A DNA stretch of 64,000 nucleotides from Cytobacillus depressus (GCF_008923245.1 NZ_WBOS01000002.1:248001-312000); one strand, 5' to 3'; shown: positions 27,690 to 36,911, counted from the stretch's first letter. Notes: generated by a model not told the origin, from the sequence alone. Program-made: numbers and translations.

Positions 27690-27722
27690 AAAAGTCCGGT
27701 GTATGTAAACCGGACTTTTTTG
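27690..27722. terminator. Bidirectional terminator between rsgI and sspD
   Basis: The stem AAAAGTCCGG/CCGGACTTTT has T-runs on both strands and sits between convergent genes. Confidence 0.9.
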
Positions 27723-27731
27723 TAAATGTAT

Positions 27732-27929
27732 TTAAGACTCTTTACCAGCCATTTGTGCTTGTGCTTGTTTTACTAATCTTTTTGTAATTTCCCCGCCAAC
27801 GGATCCATTTGCACGAGATACTGTATCTGAACCTAAATGGACTCCGAATTCTTGGGCAATTTCATATTTAACTTGGTCTAAGTATTGCTCAATTCCTGGG
27901 ACTAATAATTTATTACTGCTGTTAGGCAA
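27732..27929 (-). CDS. sspD: Alpha/beta-type small acid-soluble spore protein, SspD-like
   Basis: This 65-residue DNA-binding SASP shows [40 protein letters not shown] and [14 protein letters not shown]. It starts with TTG at 27929 after AGGAG. Position between rsgI and ktrD is the same as sspD in B. subtilis, which supports the name. On its upstream side CATACTA (minus strand, 27989-27983) fits a SigG -10; a clear -35 is not visible. It duplicates the function of the SASP at 9384. Confidence 0.9.
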   Translation of the reverse strand: MPNSSNKLLVPGIEQYLDQVKYEIAQEFGVHLGSDTVSRANGSVGGEITKRLVKQAQAQMAGKES

Positions 27930-28148
27930 ATCTTCTCAACTCCTATCCGATTTATAACAGAGGATCATTTGCTCTGTAATGGTAGTATGTTTTAAAATGG
28001 TTAATTCATAAGTGGAAATATTTTTACTTTAAGTATGAATTAAGCAACTACAATTAAATTATTGTATAAAGGGCGAAAATTACTTTCATTATTAGGGCAT
28101 ATTCTTTATGATAGAGGATATGAAAAAAAATGAAGGGATTTCTAATAA

Positions 28149-29513
28149 ATGTGGAAAAATGTACGAAATCGGCTGGAAAGGCTATCACCCGCACAGGTTA
28201 TATCAGGATATTATTTATTGGCAATTACTATTTCAATTTTATTATTTAGTATTCCAGCTGTCCGGAAGCCTGGGGTCGAAATCGCTTTTATTGATACGGT
28301 CTTCACAGCTGTTAGTGTAGTAAGTGATACTGGTTTAAGTGTATTTAATGTCTCGGAAACTTATAGTGTCTTTGGCTATTTTGTCATCATGCTCGTATTG
28401 CAATTTGGCGGAATTGGTATTATGGCAATAAGCACATTTTTTTGGATGCTTCTAGGCCGAAAAATCGGATTGCGTGAACGACGGCTTATCATGGCTGACA
28501 ATAATCAATTCTCTTTATCTGGACTCGTTATATTAATTAGAGAAATAATCAAAATTATTCTCTTCATTGAGCTAATAGGGGCACTCATTTTTGGATTTCA
28601 TTTTTTGCAATATTATCCGACTTGGAAGGAAGCGTTTCTTCACGGTTTATTTGCATCAGTAAGTGCGACAACAAACGCTGGAATGGATATTACAGGGGAG
28701 TCTCTTGTTCCTTTTGCTGGCGATTATTTTGTCCAGCTCATAACAATTATTCAAATCATCCTTGGGGCTATTGGATTCCCTGTATTAATAGAAGTAAAGG
28801 CTTATTTATTTAGGAAAAAAGAAGAGCTTGAACATCCGTTTCGCTTTTCTTTATTTGCAAGGTTAACAACATTCACTTATGGGATTTTACTCATTATTGG
28901 AACCATTCTTATTTATTTATTTGAATTTCAACATTATTTTAAAGACATGACCTGGCATAAAAGCTTTTTCTATGCTTTTTTCCAAGCAGCAACGACGAGA
29001 AGCGCAGGGGTTACAACATTGGATATTAATGAATTTACGACACCAACGCTTTTGCTTATGAGTCTTCTTATGTTTATTGGTGGATCACCTAATTCTGTTG
29101 GTGGAGGAATAAGGACGACGACATTTGCATTAAATATGTTATTTCTATATCATTTTGCAAAAGGAAATCGTGATATCAAAATATTTAATCGAGAGCTGCA
29201 TCCAGATGATATTATGAAATCATTAGCTATTACCCTCTTAGCTGTTGTCATGTGTTTTGTTTCGATTGTCGCATTAAGTATATCAGATAGTCAGCATAAG
29301 CTTATTGAGATTTTTTTAGAAGTGTGTTCTGCCTTTGGTACAGTTGGCCTATCTATGGGGATAACTTCAGATCTTAGCGTCTTCGGAAAATGTGTTCTAA
29401 TGATATTAATGTTTATTGGCCGAATTGGACTAACCTCTTTCTTATTTTTAATTGGTGGGAAAAGTAAGAAAGCGAATTATCATTATCCAAAGGAACGTGT
29501 AATTATAGGTTAA
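28149..29513 (+). CDS. ktrD: Ktr-type potassium uptake channel subunit, KtrD-like
   Basis: This 454-residue TrkH/KtrB superfamily protein has four membrane-pore-membrane repeats. Selectivity-filter regions are visible at AVSVVSDTGLSVF, SVSATTNAGMDITGE, TRSAGVTTLDINE and CSAFGTVGLSMG. The gating loop glycines follow (FIGGSPNSVGGGIRTTTFA). KtrD takes up K+ with the cytosolic KtrC RCK subunit, which is not encoded here. Lone ktrD after sigI-rsgI-sspD is the B. subtilis arrangement. The ribosome binding site is weak (AAGGGA, 12 bases before ATG). Confidence 0.88.
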   Translation: MWKNVRNRLERLSPAQVISGYYLLAITISILLFSIPAVRKPGVEIAFIDTVFTAVSVVSDTGLSVFNVSETYSVFGYFVIMLVLQFGGIGIMAISTFFWMLLGRKIGLRERRLIMADNNQFSLSGLVILIREIIKIILFIELIGALIFGFHFLQYYPTWKEAFLHGLFASVSATTNAGMDITGESLVPFAGDYFVQLITIIQIILGAIGFPVLIEVKAYLFRKKEELEHPFRFSLFARLTTFTYGILLIIGTILIYLFEFQHYFKDMTWHKSFFYAFFQAATTRSAGVTTLDINEFTTPTLLLMSLLMFIGGSPNSVGGGIRTTTFALNMLFLYHFAKGNRDIKIFNRELHPDDIMKSLAITLLAVVMCFVSIVALSISDSQHKLIEIFLEVCSAFGTVGLSMGITSDLSVFGKCVLMILMFIGRIGLTSFLFLIGGKSKKANYHYPKERVIIG

Positions 29514-29518
29514 ACAAA

Positions 29519-29544
29519 GAATCCGGGATATCCCGGATTTTTTG
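29519..29544 (+). terminator. Terminator of ktrD
   Basis: AATCCGGG/CCCGGATT with a 4-nt loop is followed by a T-run. Confidence 0.92.
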
Positions 29545-29546
29545 TT

Positions 29547-29646
29547 TGTCTGGCTTCATAAGGAACGCTTCGGCAGCATAATCATCGCACGAGTAAAAGC
29601 GCTAGCTTTTAGGAGGAGCTTCTAATCAAGGCGCTTGCGCTTTTCT
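29547..29646 (+). repeat. Modular dispersed repeat, partial copy G
   Basis: It starts TGTCTGGCTTCA, carries the module CATAATCATCGCACGAGT with AAAGCGCTAGCTTTTAGGAG, and ends AATCAAGGCGCTTGCGCTTTTC. The reverse complement of the middle module recurs in copy D (53929-53985). Confidence 0.75.
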
Positions 29647-29648
29647 TG

Positions 29649-29999
29649 TTAATCGGTACCCCTGCTTACATCATGTGTAGGGTGCATAAAGGGAACAGAT
29701 TGAGGCTTCTTTTTCTTTTCAAGCAAATCCTTGTTTTCTGCTGTATTCCACCCAATATCGTTAGTGGGATGGACCCATTGATCACCAGCCATAATGGAAG
29801 GATCTGTTTCATCACTCCAATTTTCCAGTGGGGAGTTTTCAGATGCGTAGAAGCTATCTCCGATAATGACCCCATGCGAATTTTCAAAAGGTGCTTCCAT
29901 TTTGATCCCTGTGCCTTTGAAGCTAGGCGCTTCGATTTGATGAGGCAGAGTTTCGTCTATACTAATTTTCTTCCCGGTCAATTCTTTATTTTTCTTCAT
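29649..29999 (-). CDS. Conserved Bacillaceae protein, DUF3905-like
   Basis: This 116-residue soluble protein has no signal or membrane segment. Blocks such as APSFKGTGIKMEAPFENSHG, VIIGDSFYASENSPLENWSD and MAGDQWVHPTNDIGWNTAEN look strongly conserved and agree with my recollection of DUF3905, a family of unknown function restricted to Bacillales. I chose ATG 29999, eight bases after GGAG; the GTG at 30008 lies within the ribosome binding site region. It is a single leftward gene converging on repeat copy G. Confidence 0.75.
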   Translation of the reverse strand: MKKNKELTGKKISIDETLPHQIEAPSFKGTGIKMEAPFENSHGVIIGDSFYASENSPLENWSDETDPSIMAGDQWVHPTNDIGWNTAENKDLLEKKKKPQSVPFMHPTHDVSRGTD

Positions 30000-30144
30000 C
30001 CATTTCACTCCTTTTTTAATTAATGATGAATTGCTTTTATGTTTTGTTTTATTAGATGTATTATTAGCTATTTACCTTTGAAATTTAAGGGAATATTAAG
30101 CATGAATGAAAATAAGCAGAAGGAAAACAATAAAGTGAAACTTC

Positions 30145-30382
30145 ATTCAGTGGGGGGCTTCCTCTCCCACTGAATGTTAGTTGAACTTACCACGTTCAAG
30201 AGCGCCACGTCCTCCCAAAAGCTATGCTTTTGGTCGTGCGATGTGTTGCCGAAGTATACTTGTCCTGTGGCTTTCGCCTGACTAGGACATCCTGTCCGTC
30301 GTCGGGCCTATATGGGCTGTTAATCTCCTGCTGGGCATTTTTTTCAACTTCTTAAAGTTGGTGTCTTACAGCCCGTTAATCT
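30145..30382. mobile_element. Palindrome-rich element, possibly IS200/IS605-derived (PATE-like)
   Basis: This non-coding patch opens with a near-perfect hairpin (ATTCAGTGGG 30145-30154 with CCCACTGAAT 30166-30175). It contains a module shared with the dispersed repeats (GGTCGTGCGATG). It closes with GGGCTGT (30314-30320) paired to ACAGCCC (30368-30374) around an inner hairpin CAACTT/AAAGTTG. Subterminal hairpins without terminal inverted repeats are typical of non-autonomous IS200/IS605 derivatives. No TnpA or TnpB frame is present. It occupies most of the 418-base gap before 30418. The true ends are uncertain. Confidence 0.45.
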
Positions 30383-30417
30383 GCGATAAAAACGTACTAT
30401 TCCTTAGGAGGATGAAA

Positions 30418-30579
30418 ATGGCGAAACGGAAAGCACAATTTGATGCCGCATTAAAACATACGAAAACCCCAAAGAAAAACTTAGAAGAAGCGGAGTTCTC
30501 TGCAGAGTTTAGTTATGGCGAAAATCCGATGAAAGGGGCAAATCGGAATTCAAAGCATGGGAGAAAGGGAAGATCATAG
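30418..30579 (+). CDS. Small basic protein, possible spore protein (1 of 2)
   Basis: This 53-residue protein is one I do not recognise with confidence. It has a basic N terminus (MAKRKAQFDAALKHTKTPKK), a central EEAEFSAEFSYGENPMKGAN and a basic tail KHGRKGRS. The EFxxEF pattern recalls gamma-type SASPs (EFASET/GTEF repeats). I chose ATG 30418, six bases after AGGAGG; the ATG at 30412 touches that site. It overlaps the next small gene by one base (TAGTG), so the two are coupled. Small size, coupling and neighbourhood suggest a sporulation-linked pair. Confidence 0.65.
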   Translation: MAKRKAQFDAALKHTKTPKKNLEEAEFSAEFSYGENPMKGANRNSKHGRKGRS

Positions 30580-30740
30580 TGCCAAAAAATAAGGAAGCAG
30601 ATCATAAAAAACAAACTAATGCTGAATTCGGTATGGAGTTTGGCGATATAAATGCCAGCAAGTTATTTGAAATTCCCTTTATGAATAAGGAAAAATATAA
30701 AGAAAAGAACCATAAATGCAAAGAGGAAAGCTCCCGATAA
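30579..30740 (+). CDS. Small protein, possible spore protein (2 of 2)
   Basis: This 53-residue protein starts with GTG that overlaps the previous stop codon, with GAAAGGGA upstream. The sequence begins MPKNKEADHKKQTNAEFGME, continues FGDINASKLFEIPFMNKEKY and ends in a basic tail. The EFGMEFGDINASK segment resembles the gamma-type SASP pattern and the EFSAEF of the preceding protein, so the pair may be distant duplicates. The gene's stop codon is inside the loop of its terminator. Function is unknown. Confidence 0.6.
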   Translation: MPKNKEADHKKQTNAEFGMEFGDINASKLFEIPFMNKEKYKEKNHKCKEESSR

Positions 30741-30757
30741 TTGGGGGCTTTCCTTTT
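30725..30757 (+). terminator. Terminator overlapping the end of the small-gene pair
   Basis: GGAAAGCTCCC pairs with GGGGGCTTTCC around the stop codon and is followed by TTTT. Confidence 0.85.
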
Positions 30758-30938
30758 GTCTAGCTCCAGCGCCTACCCCCGACGTACAGGAAGTACTAGT
30801 GTCGACGATGCGACAGGGACGTCGCGCTTTTGTCGACCTCGAGGTCACAAGCCAATCCTCCCAGAAAGGTAAATAGCACCTTTCCGGGAGGATTGGCTTG
30901 TGCTTGTCGGGGGTGATCAAGGCGCTTCCGCTTTTCTA
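30757..30938 (+). repeat. Modular dispersed repeat, copy C (most complete)
   Basis: The order of parts is TGTCTAGCTCCAGCGCCTAC, GACGTAC, ACTAGTGTCGAC, GACGTCGCGC, GTCGACCTCGAGGTCAC, then a long hairpin (CAAGCCAATCCTCCC... with ...GGGAGGATTGGCTTG, inner GAAAGGT/ACCTTTC). It ends GGGGGTGATCAAGGCGCTTC. It is rich in perfect 6-bp palindromes. It lies at the convergent end of the gene pair and the radical SAM gene. Confidence 0.92.
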
Positions 30939-30945
30939 TTAAAAC

Positions 30946-32697
30946 TTAATTTTCAGCTGCAGTAAAAATAAGGGCTTTTTCGTTTTTGGCATCAAAATAA
31001 GTTAAGGAGGTTGTAGCTTTTTTCTCGATTTCACCTAACGTTAAATATTTATTTAGGTCAAATGTGAATTTATCAACTAAAGTATGCTTATAAATATCCT
31101 TTTCATTTAGTCCGAGTTGAACAAAATCTTGACCTAAACGGGTTGGGGCTTGGATAATTTCTTGATAAAATTTAGATCGATCTGCTTTTTCAATGCTGGA
31201 TGAATTATCCCACCATGGTTTTCTAGGCTTATACTTTTGTTTTGATAAATAATCATATTTCATTAAGCCTTCAACGATATCCAAGTCTGAGATCTTTTTA
31301 CTTTGAAGAAATTCGTAAAGGCGTTTAAATAAATCCTCTAACTGATGCCCAATTCTAGACCAGCCTCTCTCTTCCCAATAGCTTCCGAACTCTTGGAAGA
31401 AATCGAAAGGAGAAGTAAATACTTCTGACACTAAATATTCAACGGTAAAATCCATGCGATGGTCATTCCAATATTTCTCTAGGACATCCTCCACTTGCTT
31501 GATGCGAATAATGTCGTCAAAGGAAAGAACATTATTGCTAAGCATTTCGTATGGGGAATGGTCCATATAAACATATTTATGCTGCTCAGCTCGGATCCGA
31601 AGTCCTGTCCCTCTTAATAGTTTAAGAAAGCCAAGCTGCAGCTCTTCTGGCCTCATTGCAAAAACATCATTAAAGGTATTGCGGAAAGAATGATAATCTT
31701 CCTCAGGTAATCCAGCGATTAAATCGAGATGCTGATCAATTTTTCCGCCATCTTTAACCATTGTGACTGTACGTGTAAGCTTTTCAAAATTTTGCTTTCT
31801 CATGACTAGCTCATTCGTGAAATCGTTTGTTGATTGAACACCGATTTCAAAGCGAAATAAGCCTGCTGGAGCTTTTTGATTTAAAAATTCGATAACCTCT
31901 GGTCTCATAATATCTGCCGTTATTTCAAACTGGAAAACAGTCCCTGGCAGATGCTCATCTATCAGAAATTGAAACATTTCCATCGCATAGCTTCGACTAA
32001 TATTGAATGTGCGGTCAACAAATTTGATCGTTTTCGCTCCGTTTTTCATTAAGTAACGAATATCATCCTTAATTTTTTCACGATCAAAGTAGCGCACGCC
32101 AACTTCAATAGATGAAAGACAGAATTGGCAACTAAACGGACAGCCACGGCTTGTCTCGATATACGTTACACGCTTAGAGAGGTGAGCTATATCCTCTTCA
32201 AAACGGAAGGGGGTAGGCAGCTCCCGAAGGTCAAGCTTATTGCGCTGCGGATTAATTTTGATCTCTCCGTCTTTACGAAAAGCAATTCCAGGAACTTCTT
32301 CAATTTTTGTTTCTCCTTGCAAACCAGATAGCAATTGCTTAAAGGTTTCTTCCCCTTCGCCAATGACAATATAATCAAAGTCTTTAACTTCCTTCATCCA
32401 GTCTAAAACATCGTAAGAAACCTCTGGTCCACCGACGACGATATGAATTTTTGAGTTGATTTTTTTAATCATATTAATGACTTTAATGGTTTCTTCGATA
32501 TTCCATATATAACAGCTAAAGCCGATAACATCAGGATTTTTTCGAATTAAATCAGTCACAATATTCATGACTGGATCTTTAATCGTATACTCGGCAATTT
32601 CAATCGAAAACTCTGGAGCTGCAAATGCCTTTAAATAACGGATCGCTATATTAGTATGAATATATTTCGCATTCAAAGTGGAACAAATAATTTTCAT
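30946..32697 (-). CDS. B12-binding radical SAM protein with DUF4080
   Basis: This 583-residue protein has an N-terminal cobalamin-binding-like Rossmann domain (1 to about 130, with IGFSCYIWNIEETIKVI and VVGGPEVSYDVLDWM). A radical SAM core (about 165-390) carries the CxxxCxxC cluster motif in TSRGCPFSCQFCLSSIEVG. A C-terminal DUF4080 region completes it. Such enzymes transfer methyl groups or do other radical chemistry with B12 and SAM; the substrate of the DUF4080 group is not known to me. The ATG follows AAAGGAG. It is monocistronic and diverges from lutA. Confidence 0.9.
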   Translation of the reverse strand: MKIICSTLNAKYIHTNIAIRYLKAFAAPEFSIEIAEYTIKDPVMNIVTDLIRKNPDVIGFSCYIWNIEETIKVINMIKKINSKIHIVVGGPEVSYDVLDWMKEVKDFDYIVIGEGEETFKQLLSGLQGETKIEEVPGIAFRKDGEIKINPQRNKLDLRELPTPFRFEEDIAHLSKRVTYIETSRGCPFSCQFCLSSIEVGVRYFDREKIKDDIRYLMKNGAKTIKFVDRTFNISRSYAMEMFQFLIDEHLPGTVFQFEITADIMRPEVIEFLNQKAPAGLFRFEIGVQSTNDFTNELVMRKQNFEKLTRTVTMVKDGGKIDQHLDLIAGLPEEDYHSFRNTFNDVFAMRPEELQLGFLKLLRGTGLRIRAEQHKYVYMDHSPYEMLSNNVLSFDDIIRIKQVEDVLEKYWNDHRMDFTVEYLVSEVFTSPFDFFQEFGSYWEERGWSRIGHQLEDLFKRLYEFLQSKKISDLDIVEGLMKYDYLSKQKYKPRKPWWDNSSSIEKADRSKFYQEIIQAPTRLGQDFVQLGLNEKDIYKHTLVDKFTFDLNKYLTLGEIEKKATTSLTYFDAKNEKALIFTAAEN

Positions 32698-32858
32698 ATA
32701 GGTAACTCCTTTAATTAATGAAACAACAACATATTATTATAACTTATTGTTGACAAAATAGATAGAAGCGAAACCCTTCCATATATTAAATGGTAGAAAT
32801 AGAATAAAATTAAGAGTAAAATGAGAAGAAATAATATTCAGACAAGGAGCAGTTTGTT

Positions 32859-33575
32859 ATGAAGGTAAGTCTATTTGCTACATGTTTAGTAGATATGTTC
32901 CAAAGTAATGTGGGGAAGGCAACAGTAGAAGTTCTTGAACGGCTCGGCTGTGAGATTGATTTTCCGAAAAATCAAGTTTGCTGCGGTCAGCCCGCGTATA
33001 ACAGCGGTTATGTTAAGGAATCGAAGGAAGCGATGAAAAGGATGATTGAGGCATTCGAAGGGTCTGAGTATGTTGTCTCACCATCTGGATCATGTGCTTA
33101 TATGTTTCATGAATATCCGGCCATCTTTAAAGGAGATCCAGTCTGGGGCCCTAAAGCAGAGGCACTGGCTGAAAAAACATATGAATTAACACAATTTATT
33201 GTTGATGTGTTAAAAGTCGAGGATGTAGGAGCAAAACTGCAAGGGAAGGCTACTTACCATACTTCCTGCCATATGACGAGATTGCTAGGTGTAAAGGATG
33301 CGCCTCTTAAACTATTAAGTCATGTAAAGGGGCTTGATTATACTGAGTTGCCAAATAAACATAATTGCTGTGGCTTTGGAGGGACATTTTCTGTGAAAAT
33401 GGCGCAAATATCGGAGCAAATGGTGGATGAGAAGGTTCAGCATATTGAAGAAACAGAGGCTGAATATATAATCGGTGCAGACGGCGGGTGTTTAATGAAT
33501 ATTGGCGGCCGTATTAACCGAAAAGGTAAACCAATTAAAGTGATGCATATTGCTGAAGTATTAAATAGCCTTTAA
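32859..33575 (+). CDS. lutA: Lactate utilisation protein A, Fe-S protein
   Basis: This 238-residue protein has two CCG-type cysteine-rich domains. The first includes [14 protein letters not shown] and [14 protein letters not shown]; the second has [13 protein letters not shown] and [18 protein letters not shown]. These bind Fe-S clusters in LutA (YvfV) and related GlpC/HdrB proteins, where LutABC oxidises L-lactate. lutB and lutC normally follow directly; here a tRNA gene in opposite orientation follows instead, so lutA is alone. AAGGAG precedes the ATG. Confidence 0.88.
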   Translation: MKVSLFATCLVDMFQSNVGKATVEVLERLGCEIDFPKNQVCCGQPAYNSGYVKESKEAMKRMIEAFEGSEYVVSPSGSCAYMFHEYPAIFKGDPVWGPKAEALAEKTYELTQFIVDVLKVEDVGAKLQGKATYHTSCHMTRLLGVKDAPLKLLSHVKGLDYTELPNKHNCCGFGGTFSVKMAQISEQMVDEKVQHIEETEAEYIIGADGGCLMNIGGRINRKGKPIKVMHIAEVLNSL

Positions 33576-33607
33576 AAGGGAGAAAAATGGGGAAGAAAAT
33601 CTAAGAC

Positions 33608-33680
33608 GTCCCAGGCGAGATTCGAACTCACGACCTACAGCTTAGGAGGCTGTCGCTCTATCCAGCTGAGCTACTGGGAC
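33608..33680 (-). tRNA. tRNA-Arg (anticodon CCT)
   Basis: The minus strand folds as a full cloverleaf of 73 nt. The acceptor stem is GTCCCAG/CTGGGAC, the D arm region GCTCAGCTGGATAGAGC, the anticodon stem ACAGC/GCTGT with loop CTCCTAA, and the T arm contains GAGTTCGAATCTC. The anticodon CCT reads AGG codons. The CCA end is not encoded. Confidence 0.96.
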
Positions 33681-33737
33681 CTGAAAATAATTATAAACTT
33701 TCCTATCCAATGCAGTCAATTAATTAACTTAAAGAAA

Positions 33738-33763
33738 AAACGGACGCAAACTGGCGTCCGTTT
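33738..33763. terminator. Probable terminator between tRNA-Arg and ykrP
   Basis: A perfect 10-bp stem AAACGGACGC/GCGTCCGTTT has an A-run on its left, which gives a T-run for the leftward ykrP transcript. Confidence 0.8.
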
Positions 33764-33766
33764 AGG

Positions 33767-34807
33767 TTAATTTAGGAGCTTGTTTCTATAATATCGCATA
33801 GTGGCTATCGCTCTGATTCGCAGATTTTTCAGCTTCGTTGTTTTTAATTCGATCAACGGCTGGGCAAATGGAATCGCTATTTTGCTGGACAATAAAAGGG
33901 TAAGAAGGATAGATATTCCCGCAAGCAACAAATAGTTCTCCGGCTCACTAAAATAATCTTGGACACTGCTAACCCTGAATATGCGGACAAAGAATCCGTG
34001 AAGCAAATAAACATAGAGTGTATTTTTCCCTAACGTCGTAAAGAAATATTGGCCTTTTGGAACAAGAGTGAAAAAGCTAAATACCATTACTAAGCTTAAA
34101 AAATAAAACCCTAATCGTGTCAGCACTGCCTCAATCGCAGCTGCGCCCATTACCGTATATGGCTTTGATCCAAGTAACCATTCATGATTAATATCCGGAA
34201 ACATATAAAAACCGATAAAAACAATTGCGAAAATGTTGATGGCGATAATTCTTATCTTCGCTGAATTAAGATAATAAAAATGCTCTCTCTTTATATAATA
34301 TCCGATTAAAAAAAGTGGAAAGAACACAAAAGTTCTTGATAAGCTTAAATAATTTGTGATCCAATCAAAATAGCCCACTAATATCCCAATTGTAAAAGCA
34401 GCAGAAATCGAGAAAATAGGTTTATATTTTGTAAAAAGCCTAAGCATTAAATTCCATGAAAACAAGCTGATTAAAAACCACAATGACCAATGAGGCTGAA
34501 GAGGATCAACCTGAAAGGACGATTCTTTATTAAGAAAGTAATAAAATACTGAATAAATTACTTGGAAAATGAGATAAGGCAGGATTAATTTTCTCGTAAT
34601 TTTAGCTACATATCCGTTTTTATTAAAGCCTTTTGCGAAATACCCTGACGCTAAAATAAACGCGGGCATATGAAAGGTATAAATGACTTTATATATCGTA
34701 TAAATGGTTTTGCTATCTGCAATAAAAGATTGCAGAAAGTGACCAAAAACTACTAAGGAAATTAAAATAAATTTTGCATTGTCAAAGTAATACTCGCGCT
34801 TCTTCAT
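33767..34807 (-). CDS. ykrP: Membrane acyltransferase, YkrP-like
   Basis: This 346-residue acyltransferase-3 family protein has about ten membrane helices. The N terminus REYYFDNAKFILISLVVFGH contains the conserved histidine (VFGHFLQ), followed by YTFHMPAFILASGYF, the fucose 4-O-acetylase-like pattern. These enzymes acetylate cell-surface sugars or glycolipids. Its position between ktrD and a KinE-like kinase parallels ykrP of B. subtilis. AGGAGG precedes the ATG. The acceptor is unknown. Confidence 0.85.
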   Translation of the reverse strand: MKKREYYFDNAKFILISLVVFGHFLQSFIADSKTIYTIYKVIYTFHMPAFILASGYFAKGFNKNGYVAKITRKLILPYLIFQVIYSVFYYFLNKESSFQVDPLQPHWSLWFLISLFSWNLMLRLFTKYKPIFSISAAFTIGILVGYFDWITNYLSLSRTFVFFPLFLIGYYIKREHFYYLNSAKIRIIAINIFAIVFIGFYMFPDINHEWLLGSKPYTVMGAAAIEAVLTRLGFYFLSLVMVFSFFTLVPKGQYFFTTLGKNTLYVYLLHGFFVRIFRVSSVQDYFSEPENYLLLAGISILLTLLLSSKIAIPFAQPLIELKTTKLKNLRIRAIATMRYYRNKLLN

Positions 34808-35063
34808 ATAGGCCTCCTCTTTTTAGACCCCCTAAAAAGATTCTTACTATATATACCCACCCTATCATAAATAAAACCTAAAAAATACGTGGAAATGACA
34901 GGGATGATTGCCTCATTTCCCCTCAATATGAATATTTACCCTTGAAAGCCTTTTTGTTTATACTATAATAAAATAATGAACTAGTAATAATGGTTTATAT
35001 GAATACATAACTATTGGCTCATTAAATGATTGCAACTCATTAGACAAAGGAGGATTATATAGG

Positions 35064-36869
35064 ATGAAAGGTGTGTTTATGACCCGTATAAAGAAAAAGG
35101 GGAAAAACAAAAAGGTCAAAAGAAATATTGATAAAAAGTTAAATAAAGCAATTTCCTTATTAGCAAAAATTCCTTTATGGAAAAAGTTAAAGCTTGGTCA
35201 AAAATATGGAGTCGCTTTGTTTATTACGATTGGACTATTTACCATCTCTACCTTAATCACATTCGGTTTTCTGTCTATTGCTAACAGCAAAATGGAGACG
35301 GTCAAGGATACAGGCGAAAAGGCGATTTTGTTTCATGACGTTGTAGCCATTTTTCATCAAAAAGGCACAGCCATTGGTAATTATATTATTGATTCTAATC
35401 CTAAGCATTTAACAACGTTTGATGGTTTATCAGAAGAGTTTAATAAATTGAAGAAAGAAATTAATCCGACCTTAACGACGGAAGAATCAAAGAAAATATT
35501 TACTGAAATTATCGAAAATGATAAAGAAATAACGAATATGTTCCACTTCACAATTAAACCAGAAGTAAAGCTTCAACATGTGAGAGAATATCGTCTTGGT
35601 AAACTAAAAGCTGATAATATTATTTCGGAAACGGTGGATAAATTGGAAGCATTAAGTACTATGCTGAAAACGGAACAGACAAAAGCAGTTGGCTCGGCAA
35701 GGTCTGCATTAATCTTAACATTAATCATTCTTGGAGTTTCTATTGTTGTTTCTGCAGCTCTTGGTATCGTAAGTATTCTCATTATTGGTAATATTATTTC
35801 GAGACAGTTTGGTCAAATCGTCCACCTTTCCAATGAGGTTGCTAGCGGAAATCTGAATATTGATGCAGTTGATTATGATGGAAAAGATGAAATAGCGGAA
35901 TTAGGAAAAGCAGCAAACTCAATGAAGGAAAAGCTTCAGTCAATGATCCAGGAGATTTTAGCTGTTTCAAGTTATGTAACAGAAAAGAGCGGAGAATTAA
36001 ACCTTGCCGCCAATGAAGTAAAAGCCGCCAGCCAGCAAGGAGCCTCAACTATACAGGAGTTATCCGGAGGAGCGGAGGAACAAGCTAAATCGGCAACATC
36101 ATTAGCAAAAATGATGAATGATTATGTAGTTGATGTCGAAAAAGCGGCAGAAAGTGGATCAATGATATATAAGGCATCAGAGGAAGTCCTCTCTTTAACA
36201 AAAACAGGTGACGCCTTAATGGAAGAATCTAAAGCGCAAATGGCGACGATTAACGATATTATGAAAACATCAGTAGAACGAGTGAATGGATTAGACGAGC
36301 AAACGAAGCAAATTTCTAAGCTAGTTCAAGTTATTCATGATATCGCCAATCAAACGAATTTGCTTGCATTAAATGCCGCTATTGAAGCGGCACGTGCGGG
36401 GGAGCATGGCAGAGGATTTGCCGTTGTTGCTGACGAAGTGCGAAAGCTTGCTGAGCAAGTTTCATCATCTGTATCTGATATTACTAATATTGTGAAAGGG
36501 ATCCAATTTGAATCTAGTCATGTCGTTACATCATTACAGGAAGGCTATTCTCAAGTTGAAAAAGGAACAGGGCAAATTCAATTAACTGGGGAAACGTTCC
36601 GAAGAATTTATCAAGCTGTCAACTTAATGTCAAACAATGTGAATGAAATATCTATGAATCTTGATAAAGTATCAGAAGCTACAACAATTATGAATCAGTC
36701 CATTGAAAATATTGCTGCTGTTTCAGAACAATCCGCGGCTGGAATTGAACAAACAAGTGCGGTCATTACCCAGACAAATCATTCGATGGAGGAAATTTCG
36801 GATAATGCCCAACACTTGTCAGAACTCGCTGATCAATTAAATGCAATGATTACTAAATTTAAACTGTAA
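35064..36869 (+). CDS. Methyl-accepting chemotaxis protein
   Basis: This 601-residue receptor has a basic N terminus, a membrane helix (about 50-72) and an extracellular helical ligand domain of about 135 residues (four-helix bundle type, [20 protein letters not shown]). A second helix (about 210-240), HAMP (to about 295) and the signalling domain follow. The hairpin tip is in [20 protein letters not shown] and [18 protein letters not shown]. It ends MITKFKL. It signals to CheA/CheW, encoded elsewhere. AAAGGAGG lies upstream of the ATG. The ligand is unknown. Confidence 0.95.
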   Translation: MKGVFMTRIKKKGKNKKVKRNIDKKLNKAISLLAKIPLWKKLKLGQKYGVALFITIGLFTISTLITFGFLSIANSKMETVKDTGEKAILFHDVVAIFHQKGTAIGNYIIDSNPKHLTTFDGLSEEFNKLKKEINPTLTTEESKKIFTEIIENDKEITNMFHFTIKPEVKLQHVREYRLGKLKADNIISETVDKLEALSTMLKTEQTKAVGSARSALILTLIILGVSIVVSAALGIVSILIIGNIISRQFGQIVHLSNEVASGNLNIDAVDYDGKDEIAELGKAANSMKEKLQSMIQEILAVSSYVTEKSGELNLAANEVKAASQQGASTIQELSGGAEEQAKSATSLAKMMNDYVVDVEKAAESGSMIYKASEEVLSLTKTGDALMEESKAQMATINDIMKTSVERVNGLDEQTKQISKLVQVIHDIANQTNLLALNAAIEAARAGEHGRGFAVVADEVRKLAEQVSSSVSDITNIVKGIQFESSHVVTSLQEGYSQVEKGTGQIQLTGETFRRIYQAVNLMSNNVNEISMNLDKVSEATTIMNQSIENIAAVSEQSAAGIEQTSAVITQTNHSMEEISDNAQHLSELADQLNAMITKFKL

Positions 36870-36875
36870 ATACCT

Positions 36876-36911
36876 AAAGGGGATCCCAATATTACTTGGA
36901 ATCCCCTTTTT
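36876..36911 (+). terminator. Terminator of the chemotaxis receptor gene
   Basis: AAAGGGGATCCCAA pairs with TTGGAATCCCCTTT with one mismatch, followed by TT. Confidence 0.88.

Noticed and set aside
26879..27691. Long minus-strand frame of 270 codons rich in Ile/Ala across rsgI
   Set aside because: It is a shadow of the AATAGC microsatellite and the low-complexity tail of rsgI; the opposite frame has the conserved anti-sigma domain and overlaps sigI as expected.
30757..30938. Restriction-site-rich stretch (GTCGAC, CTCGAG, ACTAGT, GACGTC) looking like a vector polylinker
   Set aside because: The same blocks recur in several diverged intergenic copies with compatible stem changes, so it is a natural repeat and not cloning-vector contamination.
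34831..34862. A third SigI-like promoter: ACCCCCTAAAAA on the plus strand between ykrP and the MCP gene
   Set aside because: The -35-like part fits very well but no CGTA or CGAA lies 20 bases downstream, and the next plus-strand gene is over 200 bases away.
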